Source: Pseudomonadota bacterium
Lineage (GTDB): Bacteria > Pseudomonadota > Alphaproteobacteria > Rhizobiales > Beijerinckiaceae
DNA length: 15,006 nucleotides
Assembly: GCA_023452965.1 (NCBI GenBank)
Contig: JAEXUU010000558.1
Coordinates: forward strand, 1-15,006
Direction: 5' to 3'
Shown: positions 1 to 6,039 of the stretch, in pieces
Layout: each line of letters begins with the position of its first letter
How positions within the stretch are numbered: position 1 is the first letter of the stretch
Position numbers and translations under genes: made by a program
Notes under the pieces: model-generated
What the model saw: the letters and a program-made list of their open reading frames with translations, nothing else
What the model was told of the DNA's origin: nothing
Database searches by the model: none

Positions 1-32
1 ACATGGAAGCGATCGAGCGGGCGGCCGGCTGA
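1..32 (+). CDS. Possible C-terminal end of an upstream gene
   Basis: An open frame enters from the left edge and stops at TGA 30-32. Its last visible residues read MEAIERAAG. It ends 47 bases before leuD, with no terminator-like hairpin between them, so the two could share a transcript. Too little is visible to name it. The residues do not resemble any LeuC end that I recognise, so a small gene between leuC and leuD is as likely as leuC itself. Confidence 0.2.
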   Translation, partial: MEAIERAAG

Positions 33-79
33 CCTGCCGCCGCAAGCCCCCTTCCCACAGCATTCAGGAGAGAAAGCCC

Positions 80-682
80 ATGCAGCCCTTCACCACCCTG
101 ACCTCGACCCCTGCCCCGCTAAAGGTGATCAATGTCGACACCGACATGATCATCCCCAAGCAGTATCTGAAGACGATCAAGCGCACCGGCCTCGGCACCG
201 CGCTGTTCTCGGAGATGCGCTACAAGGAGGACGGCTCCGAGAACCCGGATTTCGTCCTGAACCAGCCGGCCTATCGCAAGTCGGAGATCCTCGTCGCCGG
301 CGACAATTTCGGCTGCGGCTCGTCGCGCGAGCACGCCCCCTGGGCCCTGCTCGACTTCGGCATCCGCTGCGTGATCTCCACCAGCTTCGCAGACATCTTC
401 TACAATAACTGCTTCAAGAACGGCATCCTGCCGATCAAGGTCTCGCAGGAGGACCTCGACAAGCTGTTCGACGATGCCGAGCGCGGCTCCAATGCGACGC
501 TGACCATCGATCTCGAGAGCCAGACCATCAAGGGCCCCGATGGCGGCACCGTGACCTTCGAGATCGACCCGTTCCGCAAGCACTGCCTGCTCAACGGCCT
601 CGACGATATCGGCCTGACCATGGAAAAGGCGACGAAGATCGACGCCTATGAAGAGAAGCTGGCGCAGCGCGCCTGGGCGTGA
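80..682 (+). CDS. leuD: 3-isopropylmalate dehydratase small subunit LeuD
   Basis: This is the small subunit of isopropylmalate isomerase. With LeuC, which carries the iron-sulfur cluster, it converts 2-isopropylmalate to 3-isopropylmalate in cytoplasmic leucine synthesis. The 200-residue length is normal for bacterial LeuD. Family motifs are in place: [12 protein letters not shown] at residues 19-30, [17 protein letters not shown] at 74-90 and [17 protein letters not shown] at 102-118. The ATG has a clear Shine-Dalgarno sequence, AGGAGAG at 66-72, seven bases upstream. No promoter is evident in the 47 bases before it, so transcription probably enters from outside the window. LeuC is not visible. 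The gene ends at a strong hairpin shared with the convergent DUF4394 gene. Identification is secure. Confidence 0.97.
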   Translation: MQPFTTLTSTPAPLKVINVDTDMIIPKQYLKTIKRTGLGTALFSEMRYKEDGSENPDFVLNQPAYRKSEILVAGDNFGCGSSREHAPWALLDFGIRCVISTSFADIFYNNCFKNGILPIKVSQEDLDKLFDDAERGSNATLTIDLESQTIKGPDGGTVTFEIDPFRKHCLLNGLDDIGLTMEKATKIDAYEEKLAQRAWA

Positions 683-714
683 GCCCTCCCGCCGAGCCGA
701 CCCCGATTATGAAA

Positions 715-748
715 AAGGGCCGCCACCTCTCACGAGGCGGCGGCCCTT
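715..748. terminator. Bidirectional hairpin terminator between leuD and the DUF4394 gene
   Basis: Arms at 715-729 and 734-748 form a 15-bp stem with a single A-C mismatch and a four-base loop (TCAC). On the minus strand the stem is followed by TTTTT (716-712), so it is a classical intrinsic terminator for the DUF4394 gene. On the plus strand the stem is equally strong but the tail is only CTTCC, so termination of leuD is likely but less certain. Confidence 0.8.
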
Positions 749-782
749 CCGCTCCTGCCCCCCAGGAGCCCGGCCCTAGCGC

Positions 783-1571
783 TCACATCGCCGGCAGCGC
801 TGCAATATCGCGCACCGTGCCGTCGAGGCCGCTGACCTTGCCCACCATCGCCGCCTTGCCCGTCGAAAGATCGACCTTGTACAGGGCGCCATCGGCCAGC
901 AGCCAACCGGTATTGCTGCCGTCGGAGGCGGTTTCGATGTCGAAGGCGACCGATTTCGCGGCAACGCCGAGCTTGCCGATCGCGCCGAGCACGCCGTCAT
1001 TCGGCGGTGCCTGCTTGAGCAGTCCGCCGATCCTGCCGTCGATGTCGTAGAGCGCCGTCTCCTTGGTGCCCTTGACCGAGGTGCTGTAGGCGCCGGCGAC
1101 AACCATCGGCGCCTCGCCCTTGTGCATGTCGCTCTCGGCGAATTTCAGCTTGCCGTCGACAGTGGTCTTGCCGTCCTCGACATTGACCCGAAGATTGGTG
1201 CCGTCCGAGCCGATCACGCGCAGCCGGTCGGCCGCCGGGTTGAAGTCGACGGTCGCCATGGCGGTCGCGGCCAGCACCGTGTCCATCTTCGACTTCATCG
1301 TCGCCTTGCCGGCCTTGTCGCCCGTGTAGATCGTCCCATCCGTGGCGAGCGCATAGAGCATGCCGTCGGCGGGGCGGACGTCGATACCGGCGATCCTGCC
1401 GTTGATGCCGGTCACCTTGATCGACTTGCCGGCCTTCTGGGTCGTGGTGTCGACCATCGTCAGCGTGTCGTCGCCGGATAGAGCAGCGAGCATGGCGGCC
1501 TGCACCGCCAGCGGCGCGAAGGCCGCTGCAAGGACGGTCGAGGTGAGAAGCAGGGCTCGGGCGTGGCACAT
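783..1571 (-). CDS. Secreted DUF4394-domain protein (beta-propeller-like)
   Basis: This is a DUF4394 protein of unknown biochemical role. From the ATG at 1571 it has 262 residues. A signal peptide covers roughly residues 1-25 (a hydrophobic run ALLLTSTVLAAAFAPLAV followed by QAA), so it is exported. The rest consists of repeated strand-turn units such as DGMLYALATDGTIYT and the family hallmark VDFNPAADRLRVI at 108-120, followed by TNLRVN at 125-130. This suggests a propeller-like fold. The start was chosen because GGAGGAAAG (1583-1575) sits just upstream. Longer in-frame starts at 1592 and 1697 would bury the signal peptide and lack a comparable ribosome site. The gene is divergent from an ECF sigma factor operon and is a likely target of it. 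Function beyond export is not inferable. Confidence 0.88.
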   Translation of the reverse strand: MCHARALLLTSTVLAAAFAPLAVQAAMLAALSGDDTLTMVDTTTQKAGKSIKVTGINGRIAGIDVRPADGMLYALATDGTIYTGDKAGKATMKSKMDTVLAATAMATVDFNPAADRLRVIGSDGTNLRVNVEDGKTTVDGKLKFAESDMHKGEAPMVVAGAYSTSVKGTKETALYDIDGRIGGLLKQAPPNDGVLGAIGKLGVAAKSVAFDIETASDGSNTGWLLADGALYKVDLSTGKAAMVGKVSGLDGTVRDIAALPAM

Positions 1572-1640
1572 GGTCTTTCCTCCGGTTCGCATCGGGTCTC
1601 GAAGCCTGGACGGAGCCGCCTGAGCGTGCCCGTCAGGAGG

Positions 1641-1668
1641 GGTAGCGCCAGCGTGCCCCGGCGGATGC
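1641..1668 (-). promoter_or_regulatory. Candidate ECF-type promoter of the DUF4394 gene
   Basis: Reading the minus strand, GCATCC (1668-1663) is followed after 18 bases by TA (1644-1643) within GCTACC. The divergent sigma-factor gene has the same GCATCC-N18-TA arrangement. The transcript would have a leader of about 65 bases before the ATG at 1571. This is a pattern match between two promoters only and has not been tested. Confidence 0.35.
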
Positions 1669-1693
1669 GCCGCAAGAAATAAAAGCCCGGGCT

Positions 1694-1723
1694 GCATCCG
1701 GAGGCCGGATTGCCGTGTAGAAT
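1694..1723 (+). promoter_or_regulatory. Candidate autoregulated promoter of the ECF sigma operon
   Basis: GCATCC (1694-1699) is separated by 18 bases from TAGAAT (1718-1723). The start of transcription would fall near 1730, about 40 bases before the sigma-factor ATG. The -35-like element is identical to the one facing the DUF4394 gene. TAGAAT also resembles a housekeeping -10, so a dual or purely sigma-70 promoter is possible. Confidence 0.4.
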
Positions 1724-1771
1724 CGCACTGGCGCGCGCCCGACGGTCCGCGCCGCCGACGAGGAGACGAGG

Positions 1772-2335
1772 ATGGCGACGGGCGCCGTGCCAGCGCGCGG
1801 GACGGGCGAGATCGAGCAGGCGTTGCTGGCCTGTGCCTCCGGCGACCAAACGGCGTTGCGGCGCATCTATGACGCCGAGTCGGCGCGTATGCTGGGGGTG
1901 GCGCAGCGTCTGCTGAAGCGCCGCGCTCTGGCGGAGGAAGCCGTGCAGGACGCTTTCGTGCTGATCTGGCGCCATGCCGCTCGCTTCGACCCCGAACGCG
2001 GCGCCGGCCTGACCTGGATTTACGCCATCCTGCGCAATCGCTCGCTCTCGATCCTGCGCGACGAAAAGCGGACCGAGACGCGCGACGCCCCGCTCGCCGA
2101 GGAAACGCCGAGCGAGGAGGACGATCCGGAGACGGTGATGTCGAAGCTCTCGGACGCCAGCGCGCTCCGCGCCTGCCTGGAGACCCTGCCCCCGCAGAGG
2201 CGCAGCCTCGTCCTGCTCGCCTTCGTCCAGGGGCTGACCCATGGCGAGATCGCCGGGCGGCTGAAGATGCCGATGGGCACGGTGAAATCCTGGATCCGTC
2301 GCTCGCTGATCTCGCTCAAGGAGTGCCTCGGATGA
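1772..2335 (+). CDS. RNA polymerase ECF-type sigma factor
   Basis: This is an extracytoplasmic-function sigma factor of 187 residues that directs RNA polymerase to stress- or envelope-responsive promoters. Region 2 spans about residues 28-98 and includes EEAVQDAFVLIWRHA (55-69). Region 4 spans about 133-185, with the helix-turn-helix GEIAGRLKMPMGTVKSWIRR. An acidic linker (108-121) joins the two. Regions 1 and 3 are absent, as expected for ECF factors. The start is ATG 1772, with AGGAG at 1761-1765. The stop overlaps the anti-sigma ATG in the string ATGA (2332-2335), so the two are translationally coupled. The pairing with an RskA-type regulator resembles the SigK-RskA arrangement. The signal sensed is unknown. 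Confidence 0.95.
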   Translation: MATGAVPARGTGEIEQALLACASGDQTALRRIYDAESARMLGVAQRLLKRRALAEEAVQDAFVLIWRHAARFDPERGAGLTWIYAILRNRSLSILRDEKRTETRDAPLAEETPSEEDDPETVMSKLSDASALRACLETLPPQRRSLVLLAFVQGLTHGEIAGRLKMPMGTVKSWIRRSLISLKECLG

Positions 2336-3087
2336 GCGCCTCCACCAACGCCCCCCTTCCTCCCGCCGAACGCGATGCACTGGCCGGCGAATATGTGCTG
2401 GGCCTGATCGAAGGCGCAGATTGCGCCGCCGCCGAGCGTCGCCAAGCCGACGATCCCGACTTCGCAGGTGCCGTCGAGGCTTGGCGCAGCCATCTCGCCG
2501 AGGTCGACGCGACGGCGACGCCGATTGCCCCTCCCGCCGATCTCTGGAGCAGGATCGAAGCCGGGATCGCCGGCCTCCTGCCAAGCGCCGCGGCGGCGCC
2601 CATGACGACCGGCAATGCTTCCGTAATGCGCAGCCGGTTCGCCGATTGGTGGAACAGCCTGTTCGTCTGGCGCGGCGCCGCCTTCGCCGGCGCGCTCGCG
2701 ACCGTGATGCTCGCGATTGGCCTTATGGGTGCGCTCGATCGCGCACGGCGCCAGCCGGTGATGGTCGCGGTGCTGATGACCGATACCAGCATCGCCGCCG
2801 CGGTGGTGAACACCTATGCCGATGGCCGCGTCGAGATGCTGCCGCTGCAATCGATCGACGTTCCCGCCGGCAAGGCCCTGGAGATCTGGACGCTCTGGGA
2901 CCGCGCCGTCGGCCCGCGCTCCGTCGGCCTGATCGACCGCGCCCGCACCACGCCGCTGCGCCTCGACAACCTTCCGCTCGGCAAGGACCAGCTCTTCGAG
3001 ATCACGCTGGAGCCGGCAAGCGGCTCGCCGACCGGCCGTCCGACCGGCCCGATCATCGCCAAGGGTACGACGGCACAGCGGCTGTGA
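2332..3087 (+). CDS. RskA-type membrane anti-sigma factor
   Basis: This 251-residue single-pass membrane protein is predicted to hold the upstream sigma factor inactive. The N-terminal part (1-80) begins with the typical acidic, helical anti-sigma pattern (ALAGEYVLGLIEGAD at 16-30). It has no HxxxCxxC zinc site, so it is not a ZAS-type, redox-zinc anti-sigma. One hydrophobic helix lies at about 115-135 (GAAFAGALATVMLAIGLMGAL). The rest is an RskA C-terminal domain, presumably periplasmic, ending with LFEITLEPASGSPTGRPTGP. I prefer ATG 2332, which overlaps the sigma-factor stop, to the GTG at 2323. A short hairpin (CACAG/CTGTG, 3074-3086) covers the stop codon. Membrane release, perhaps by proteolysis, would be the expected activation route by analogy. 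Confidence 0.9.
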   Translation: MSASTNAPLPPAERDALAGEYVLGLIEGADCAAAERRQADDPDFAGAVEAWRSHLAEVDATATPIAPPADLWSRIEAGIAGLLPSAAAAPMTTGNASVMRSRFADWWNSLFVWRGAAFAGALATVMLAIGLMGALDRARRQPVMVAVLMTDTSIAAAVVNTYADGRVEMLPLQSIDVPAGKALEIWTLWDRAVGPRSVGLIDRARTTPLRLDNLPLGKDQLFEITLEPASGSPTGRPTGPIIAKGTTAQRL

Positions 3088-3110
3088 GACAGCCAATGCG
3101 CGAGCCCAGG

Positions 3111-3189
3111 TAGCGAAATCGGGCGAGATCAGCCGGAAAGCGGTACCGATCTCTCCGGAATCGGCGGCCTCGGCCTTGAAAATTCGCTA
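3111..3189. repeat. Nested inverted repeats between the anti-sigma factor gene and sugE
   Basis: TAGCGAA (3111-3117) is the exact complement of TTCGCTA (3183-3189), and inside it GAGATC (3125-3130) pairs with GATCTC (3148-3153). A folded RNA could end the sigma operon transcript, but there is no clear U-tract. The right arm overlaps the proposed sugE promoter. The structure could also be chance in GC-rich sequence. Confidence 0.3.
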
Positions 3190-3204
3190 TCGCAGTGCAA
3201 CATA
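3176..3204 (+). promoter_or_regulatory. Candidate housekeeping promoter of the sugE transcript
   Basis: TTGAAA (3176-3181), a 17-base spacer, then AACATA (3199-3204). Transcription would begin near 3211, exactly where the first riboswitch hairpin starts. This coincidence supports the assignment, although the -10 element is only a moderate match. Confidence 0.5.
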
Positions 3205-3210
3205 AACAAG

Positions 3211-3278
3211 CGAGGACGACCTCCCCCATGATGGGCAGATTTGCCGGGACGACCCGGCCTGTCTCCATGGGAGAAGAG
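3211..3278 (+). promoter_or_regulatory. Guanidine-II (mini-ykkC) riboswitch in the sugE leader
   Basis: Two small hairpins with identical ACGA tetraloops lie in tandem. P1 is GAGG-ACGA-CCTC (3212-3223) and P2 is GCCGGG-ACGA-CCCGGC (3243-3258), joined by a 19-base linker. Paired hairpins with ACGR loops are the defining feature of the guanidine-II class, in which the two loops dock on each other when guanidinium binds. The ribosome site GGGAG (3269-3273) follows P2 directly, seven bases before the sugE ATG. In the unbound state it could pair with CTCCC at 3221-3225, which would break P1, or be held in a local TCTCC/GGAGA hairpin (3262-3274). Ligand binding would then free it and switch on translation. 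The downstream gene is a guanidinium exporter, the commonest partner of this class. Confidence 0.93.
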
Positions 3279-3280
3279 AA

Positions 3281-3598
3281 ATGGCCTGGGTCTACCTCCT
3301 CGTCGCCGGCGTGCTCGAAATCGTCTGGGCGTTTTTCATGAAGCAGTCGGACGGCTTCACCAAGATCACGCCGACGGCCATCACCATCGTCACCATGATC
3401 GGCAGCTTCGCCCTGCTTGCGATTGCGATGCGCAGCCTGCCACTCGGCACCGCCTACACGATCTGGACCGGCATCGGCGCCGTCGGCGCCTTCCTCGTCG
3501 GTGTCTTCGTGCTCGGCGAGGCCGCGACCCCGATGCGTCTCGCCGCCGCCGGCCTCATCGTCTCCGGCCTGGTGATGATGAAGATGTCGGCGCACTGA
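3281..3598 (+). CDS. sugE: SMR-family guanidinium exporter SugE/Gdx
   Basis: This is a four-helix inner-membrane transporter of the small multidrug resistance family, 105 residues, the normal size. It matches the Gdx (SugE) branch, which exports guanidinium in exchange for protons as a dual-topology dimer. The key features are the membrane glutamate E13 in LEIVWAFFMK (12-21), the tryptophan W16, and GTAYTIWTGIG (56-66), with the tyrosine and tryptophan that shape the Gdx binding site. Helices lie at roughly 2-20, 30-50, 57-79 and 86-102. Four-gene SMR multidrug pumps such as EmrE lack this exact signature. The start follows GGGAG at 3269-3273. The guanidine-II riboswitch in its leader independently supports the substrate. 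Confidence 0.96.
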   Translation: MAWVYLLVAGVLEIVWAFFMKQSDGFTKITPTAITIVTMIGSFALLAIAMRSLPLGTAYTIWTGIGAVGAFLVGVFVLGEAATPMRLAAAGLIVSGLVMMKMSAH

Positions 3599-3657
3599 CA
3601 CCGGCCGGCCTGGCCTCGCGGCGTACGCGCCAGAGCCACCAGGCAGTCGTTTTGCGA

Positions 3658-3686
3658 AAGGCGGCGCTCGCCATGAGCGCCGCCTT
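3658..3686. terminator. Hairpin terminator candidate downstream of sugE
   Basis: A perfect 12-bp stem (3658-3669 with 3675-3686) has a five-base loop. It lies 60 bases after the sugE stop, in the gap between two convergent genes. There is no long U-tract on either strand, so it may act as a weak or factor-assisted terminator. Confidence 0.5.
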
Positions 3687-3704
3687 CGGCTCATTGGTGT
3701 GCCA

Positions 3705-3731
3705 CGCCCGGAGCGGCAGCGCATCCGGGCG
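3705..3731. terminator. Second hairpin between sugE and the binding-protein gene
   Basis: CGCCCGGA (3705-3712) pairs perfectly with TCCGGGCG (3724-3731) around an 11-base loop. Three more pairs (3702-3704 with 3733-3735) extend the stem beyond a one-base bulge. It lies 17 bases past the stop of the minus-strand binding-protein gene and may end that operon. No U-tract is visible. Confidence 0.4.
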
Positions 3732-3748
3732 ATGGTGGTCGTCGCCGA

Positions 3749-4771
3749 TCAGCGGATCGGCGGCGCGAACTGGATGCCGCCCTTCGACCAGAGATTGTTC
3801 AGGCCGCGCGGCAGGTTGATGCGGCTGCCGGAGCCGAGATTGCGCTCATAGGATTCGCCGTAATTGCCGACATGGCGGACGATCCTGGCCGCCCAGTCGG
3901 CCGTCAGCCCCAGCCCTTCGCCGAGCTTCGTGCCGACGCCGAGCAGGCGCTGGATCTCCGGATTGTCGGATTTCAGCATCTCCCCGACATTGGCGGAGGT
4001 CACGCCGAACTCCTCGGCATTGATCATCGCGAACACGGTCCAGCGCACGATGTCGAACCACTGGTCGTCGCCCTGGCGGACATAGGGGCCGATCGGCTCC
4101 TTCGAGATCACCTCCGGCAGCAGGATGTGCTCGGCGGGGTCGGCCATCTTCAGCCGGTAGGAGACCAGCTGGGAGATGTCGGTCGAGATCGCGTCGCAGC
4201 GGCCGCTCTCATAGGCCTTCACGGTCTCGTCGATGCCCTGGAACGCCACGACCTCGTACTTCATCTTGTTGACGCGGAAGTAGTCGGCGAGGTTCAGCTC
4301 GTTCGTGGTGCCCTGCACGGTGCAGATCGAGGCCCCGTCCAGCTCCTTGACCGACTTGATGCCGGCCTTCTTGCGCAGCTGGAAGCCCTGGCCGTCATAG
4401 TAATTGACCGCCGTGAAATCGAGGCCCTGGCCGGCGTCGCGGCTGAGCGTCCAGGTCGTGGTGCGCGGCAACACATCGATTTCGCCGCTCTGCAGCGCGA
4501 CCAGCCGGTCCTTGCTGGCAAGCGGGATGAAATTGACCTTGTTCGGATCATCGAAGATCGCCGCCGCGAGCGCCCGGCAGACATCGACATCGAGCCCCGA
4601 CCATTTGCCCTGCCCGTCGGCGAGGCTGAAGCCGGCGATGCCGGTGCTGGTGCCGCAGAGCAACTGGCCGCGCTCCTTGACCTTCGCCAGCGTCGTCTGC
4701 GCCAGGGCGCCGCTGCTGATCAGCAGCGAGCCAGCCAGCACCAGCAGCGCGGTCCTTCCAATCCGGGTCAT
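3749..4771 (-). CDS. Periplasmic amino-acid ABC transporter binding protein (AapJ/BztA-like)
   Basis: This solute-binding protein (SBP_bac_3, polar amino-acid family) has 340 residues. The signal peptide is MTRIGRTALLVLAGSLLISSGALA with predicted cleavage after A24. The mature protein has the family pattern: LLCGTSTGIAGFS near 37-49, GLDVDVCRALAAAIF near 59-73, RLVALQSGEIDVLPRTTTWT near 89-108 and YYDGQGF at 124-130. The length and these motifs fit the AapJ/BztA group, which binds a broad range of L-amino acids, including Asp, Asn, Glu and Gln. The ATG has a strong ribosome site, GGAGGAGGAA, just upstream. It lies 48 bases downstream of the asparaginase-like gene on the same strand, so they are probably co-transcribed. 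No permease or ATPase gene is adjacent, so it must use a transporter encoded elsewhere. Confidence 0.9.
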   Translation of the reverse strand: MTRIGRTALLVLAGSLLISSGALAQTTLAKVKERGQLLCGTSTGIAGFSLADGQGKWSGLDVDVCRALAAAIFDDPNKVNFIPLASKDRLVALQSGEIDVLPRTTTWTLSRDAGQGLDFTAVNYYDGQGFQLRKKAGIKSVKELDGASICTVQGTTNELNLADYFRVNKMKYEVVAFQGIDETVKAYESGRCDAISTDISQLVSYRLKMADPAEHILLPEVISKEPIGPYVRQGDDQWFDIVRWTVFAMINAEEFGVTSANVGEMLKSDNPEIQRLLGVGTKLGEGLGLTADWAARIVRHVGNYGESYERNLGSGSRINLPRGLNNLWSKGGIQFAPPIR

Positions 4772-4819
4772 CGAGCTTCCTCCTCCTGCGGTTGATCGTG
4801 GTCGAGCCGAATTCGGCTT

Positions 4820-5800
4820 TCAGAGACCCATGCGCTCATAGCGGCGATGGGCGGTCGGCTTGGGCGCGGCATCCTCGCTGATCGCGATGATTTCGGCCGG
4901 ATGGCTGGCAGGCTCGGCCTCGCCTTCGCGCCAGAGCCAGTAATGGTTCTCCGGCAGGCCGTTGACGGCGACGCCCTTGTGGCCACCGGCGGCGGCGATG
5001 GCATGGATCGTCACACGCCCGATCAAGCCGCCCTTCAGGGCGCGCATGTCCGCGACGGCCTCGTAGACCGCCTCCTCCACGCTCATGCCCATCTTCATGT
5101 AGAGCACCACCGCGCGGGAGGTGCCGGCCCGGATGCTCATTTCGCCGACGCCGGTGCAGGCGCAGGCACCATAGCGGGTATCGGCATAGGAACCCGCGCC
5201 GATGATCGGGCTGTCGCCGAGGCGGCCGGGATATTTCCAGCCCCAGCCGGAGGTGCTCGTCCCGGCTCCGATGTTCCCGGCCATGTCCTGAGCCAGGAAG
5301 ACCGTGGTGTCGCGGCCGATCTCGGGGTCGATCGCCTGCTTGCAGAGCTCGGCCATCGGCACGTCGGGCCAGGCGGCGCGCTGCGCATCGCCAACCTCCT
5401 CCGCGAACCAGCGCGCCCAGGCCGTGCGGGCATGCGGCATCAGGAGATCGCCGGCCTCGGCCTCGATCTCGGCGGCGAAGCGCCGTGCCCCCTCCCCGAC
5501 CAGGAGCTCATGCGGCAGTTGCTCCAGCACCTGCCGCGCGATGCTGATCGGATGCAGATAGCCGCTCAGCGCCCCGATCGAGCCGGTCCGCAGGGTCGAG
5601 CCGTCCATCACGGAGGCGTCGAGCTCGACCTCGCCGAGCAGGTTCGGCCAGCCGCCGCGCCCGACCGTCCGAACGCTCTCATCGGCCTCGACCAGCCGCA
5701 CCCCGGCCTCGATCGCGTCCAGCGCCCCGGCACCACCGAGGAGCTTGTGCGCCGTCGCGCCGATGCCGCTGGCCCCCTCATTGTTGCTGATCGCGATCAT
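4820..5800 (-). CDS. N4-(beta-N-acetylglucosaminyl)-L-asparaginase / isoaspartyl-type Ntn hydrolase
   Basis: This 326-residue member of the glycosylasparaginase (type 2 asparaginase) family is made as a precursor that cuts itself to expose a nucleophilic threonine. The cleavage site is D164-T165 in GRDTTVFLAQ. Around it are the family motifs GNIGAGTSTSGWGWKYPGR (175-193), GDSPIIGAGSYAD (195-207) and CTGVGE (215-220). R193, D196, T216 and G217 align with the substrate-binding residues known in the bacterial enzyme. No signal peptide is visible, so it should act in the cytoplasm. It would release aspartate from asparagine-linked or beta-aspartyl substrates. Which substrate is natural here is not clear. 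It is the first gene of a two-gene unit with an amino-acid binding protein and is divergent from a GntR regulator. Confidence 0.88.
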   Translation of the reverse strand: MIAISNNEGASGIGATAHKLLGGAGALDAIEAGVRLVEADESVRTVGRGGWPNLLGEVELDASVMDGSTLRTGSIGALSGYLHPISIARQVLEQLPHELLVGEGARRFAAEIEAEAGDLLMPHARTAWARWFAEEVGDAQRAAWPDVPMAELCKQAIDPEIGRDTTVFLAQDMAGNIGAGTSTSGWGWKYPGRLGDSPIIGAGSYADTRYGACACTGVGEMSIRAGTSRAVVLYMKMGMSVEEAVYEAVADMRALKGGLIGRVTIHAIAAAGGHKGVAVNGLPENHYWLWREGEAEPASHPAEIIAISEDAAPKPTAHRRYERMGL

Positions 5801-5827
5801 CGCAGGTGCCTTCCGGGTGTTTTGAAT

Positions 5828-5839
5828 ATTGAATCCAAT
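5828..5839. promoter_or_regulatory. Candidate GntR operator overlapping the asparaginase transcription start
   Basis: ATTGAATCCAAT differs by one base from the perfect palindrome ATTGGATCCAAT. It starts four bases beyond the predicted -10 of the asparaginase promoter, so a bound regulator would cover the start of transcription and repress. Palindromes of this general kind are typical of FCD-type GntR regulators. A second copy lies at 5924-5935. Confidence 0.55.
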
Positions 5840-5842
5840 TTT

Positions 5843-5871
5843 TATCTAATGGAAGCCGACCGCATCCGCAA
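5843..5871 (-). promoter_or_regulatory. Predicted sigma-70 promoter of the asparaginase/binding-protein operon
   Basis: On the minus strand, TTGCGG (5871-5866) and TAGATA (5848-5843) are separated by exactly 17 bases. Transcription would start near 5836, inside the candidate operator at 5828-5839, giving a leader of about 35 bases before the ATG at 5800. Confidence 0.55.
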
Positions 5872-5892
5872 CGGGCTACTCATGGTCGAATT

Positions 5893-5911
5893 ATGGCCAA
5901 TTCTGGGCCAT
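5893..5911. repeat. Inverted repeat in the asparaginase-gntR intergenic region
   Basis: ATGGCC (5893-5898) and GGCCAT (5906-5911) are perfect arms around seven bases. It lies midway between the two candidate operators and is followed by several clustered GATC sites (5912-5932). It could be a second regulator site or a short RNA hairpin. It has no assigned role. Confidence 0.3.
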
Positions 5912-5923
5912 GATCGATCGATG

Positions 5924-5935
5924 ATCGGATCCAAT
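5924..5935. promoter_or_regulatory. Second candidate GntR operator
   Basis: ATCGGATCCAAT differs by one base from ATTGGATCCAAT and by two bases from the copy at 5828-5839. The centres are 96 bases apart, about nine helical turns, which would allow both sites to lie on one face of the DNA and be joined by looping. It is about 105 bases upstream of the gntR ATG and may serve autoregulation. I could not identify a confident plus-strand promoter beside it. Confidence 0.45.
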
Positions 5936-6039
5936 AATGTCAGGAAGGCTGCTTCCATCGGGCCATCGGATTGAATGAGGGCCGGTTTTGCGGCAGGAAC
6001 AGGGTGAGCCGCCGAGGCCGGGAATCCAGAAATCAGGCG

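Noticed and set aside
1572..1697. Longer N-terminus of the DUF4394 protein
   Set aside because: It would place about 42 residues before an obvious signal peptide. ATG 1571 has a near-ideal ribosome site.
3267..3281. ATG at 3267 as an alternative start for the exporter
   Set aside because: It is out of frame with sugE and lies inside the ribosome-site hairpin. ATG 3281 gives the canonical Gdx N-terminus.
3721..3750. Further GCATCC copy as a third ECF promoter
   Set aside because: No TA at the 18-base spacing, and on the plus strand it would read into the back of a minus-strand gene.
3872..5974. Two long plus-strand open frames (3872-4795 and 4847-5974)
   Set aside because: They are antisense to the binding-protein and asparaginase genes, have skewed composition, and show no recognisable domain or convincing ribosome site.
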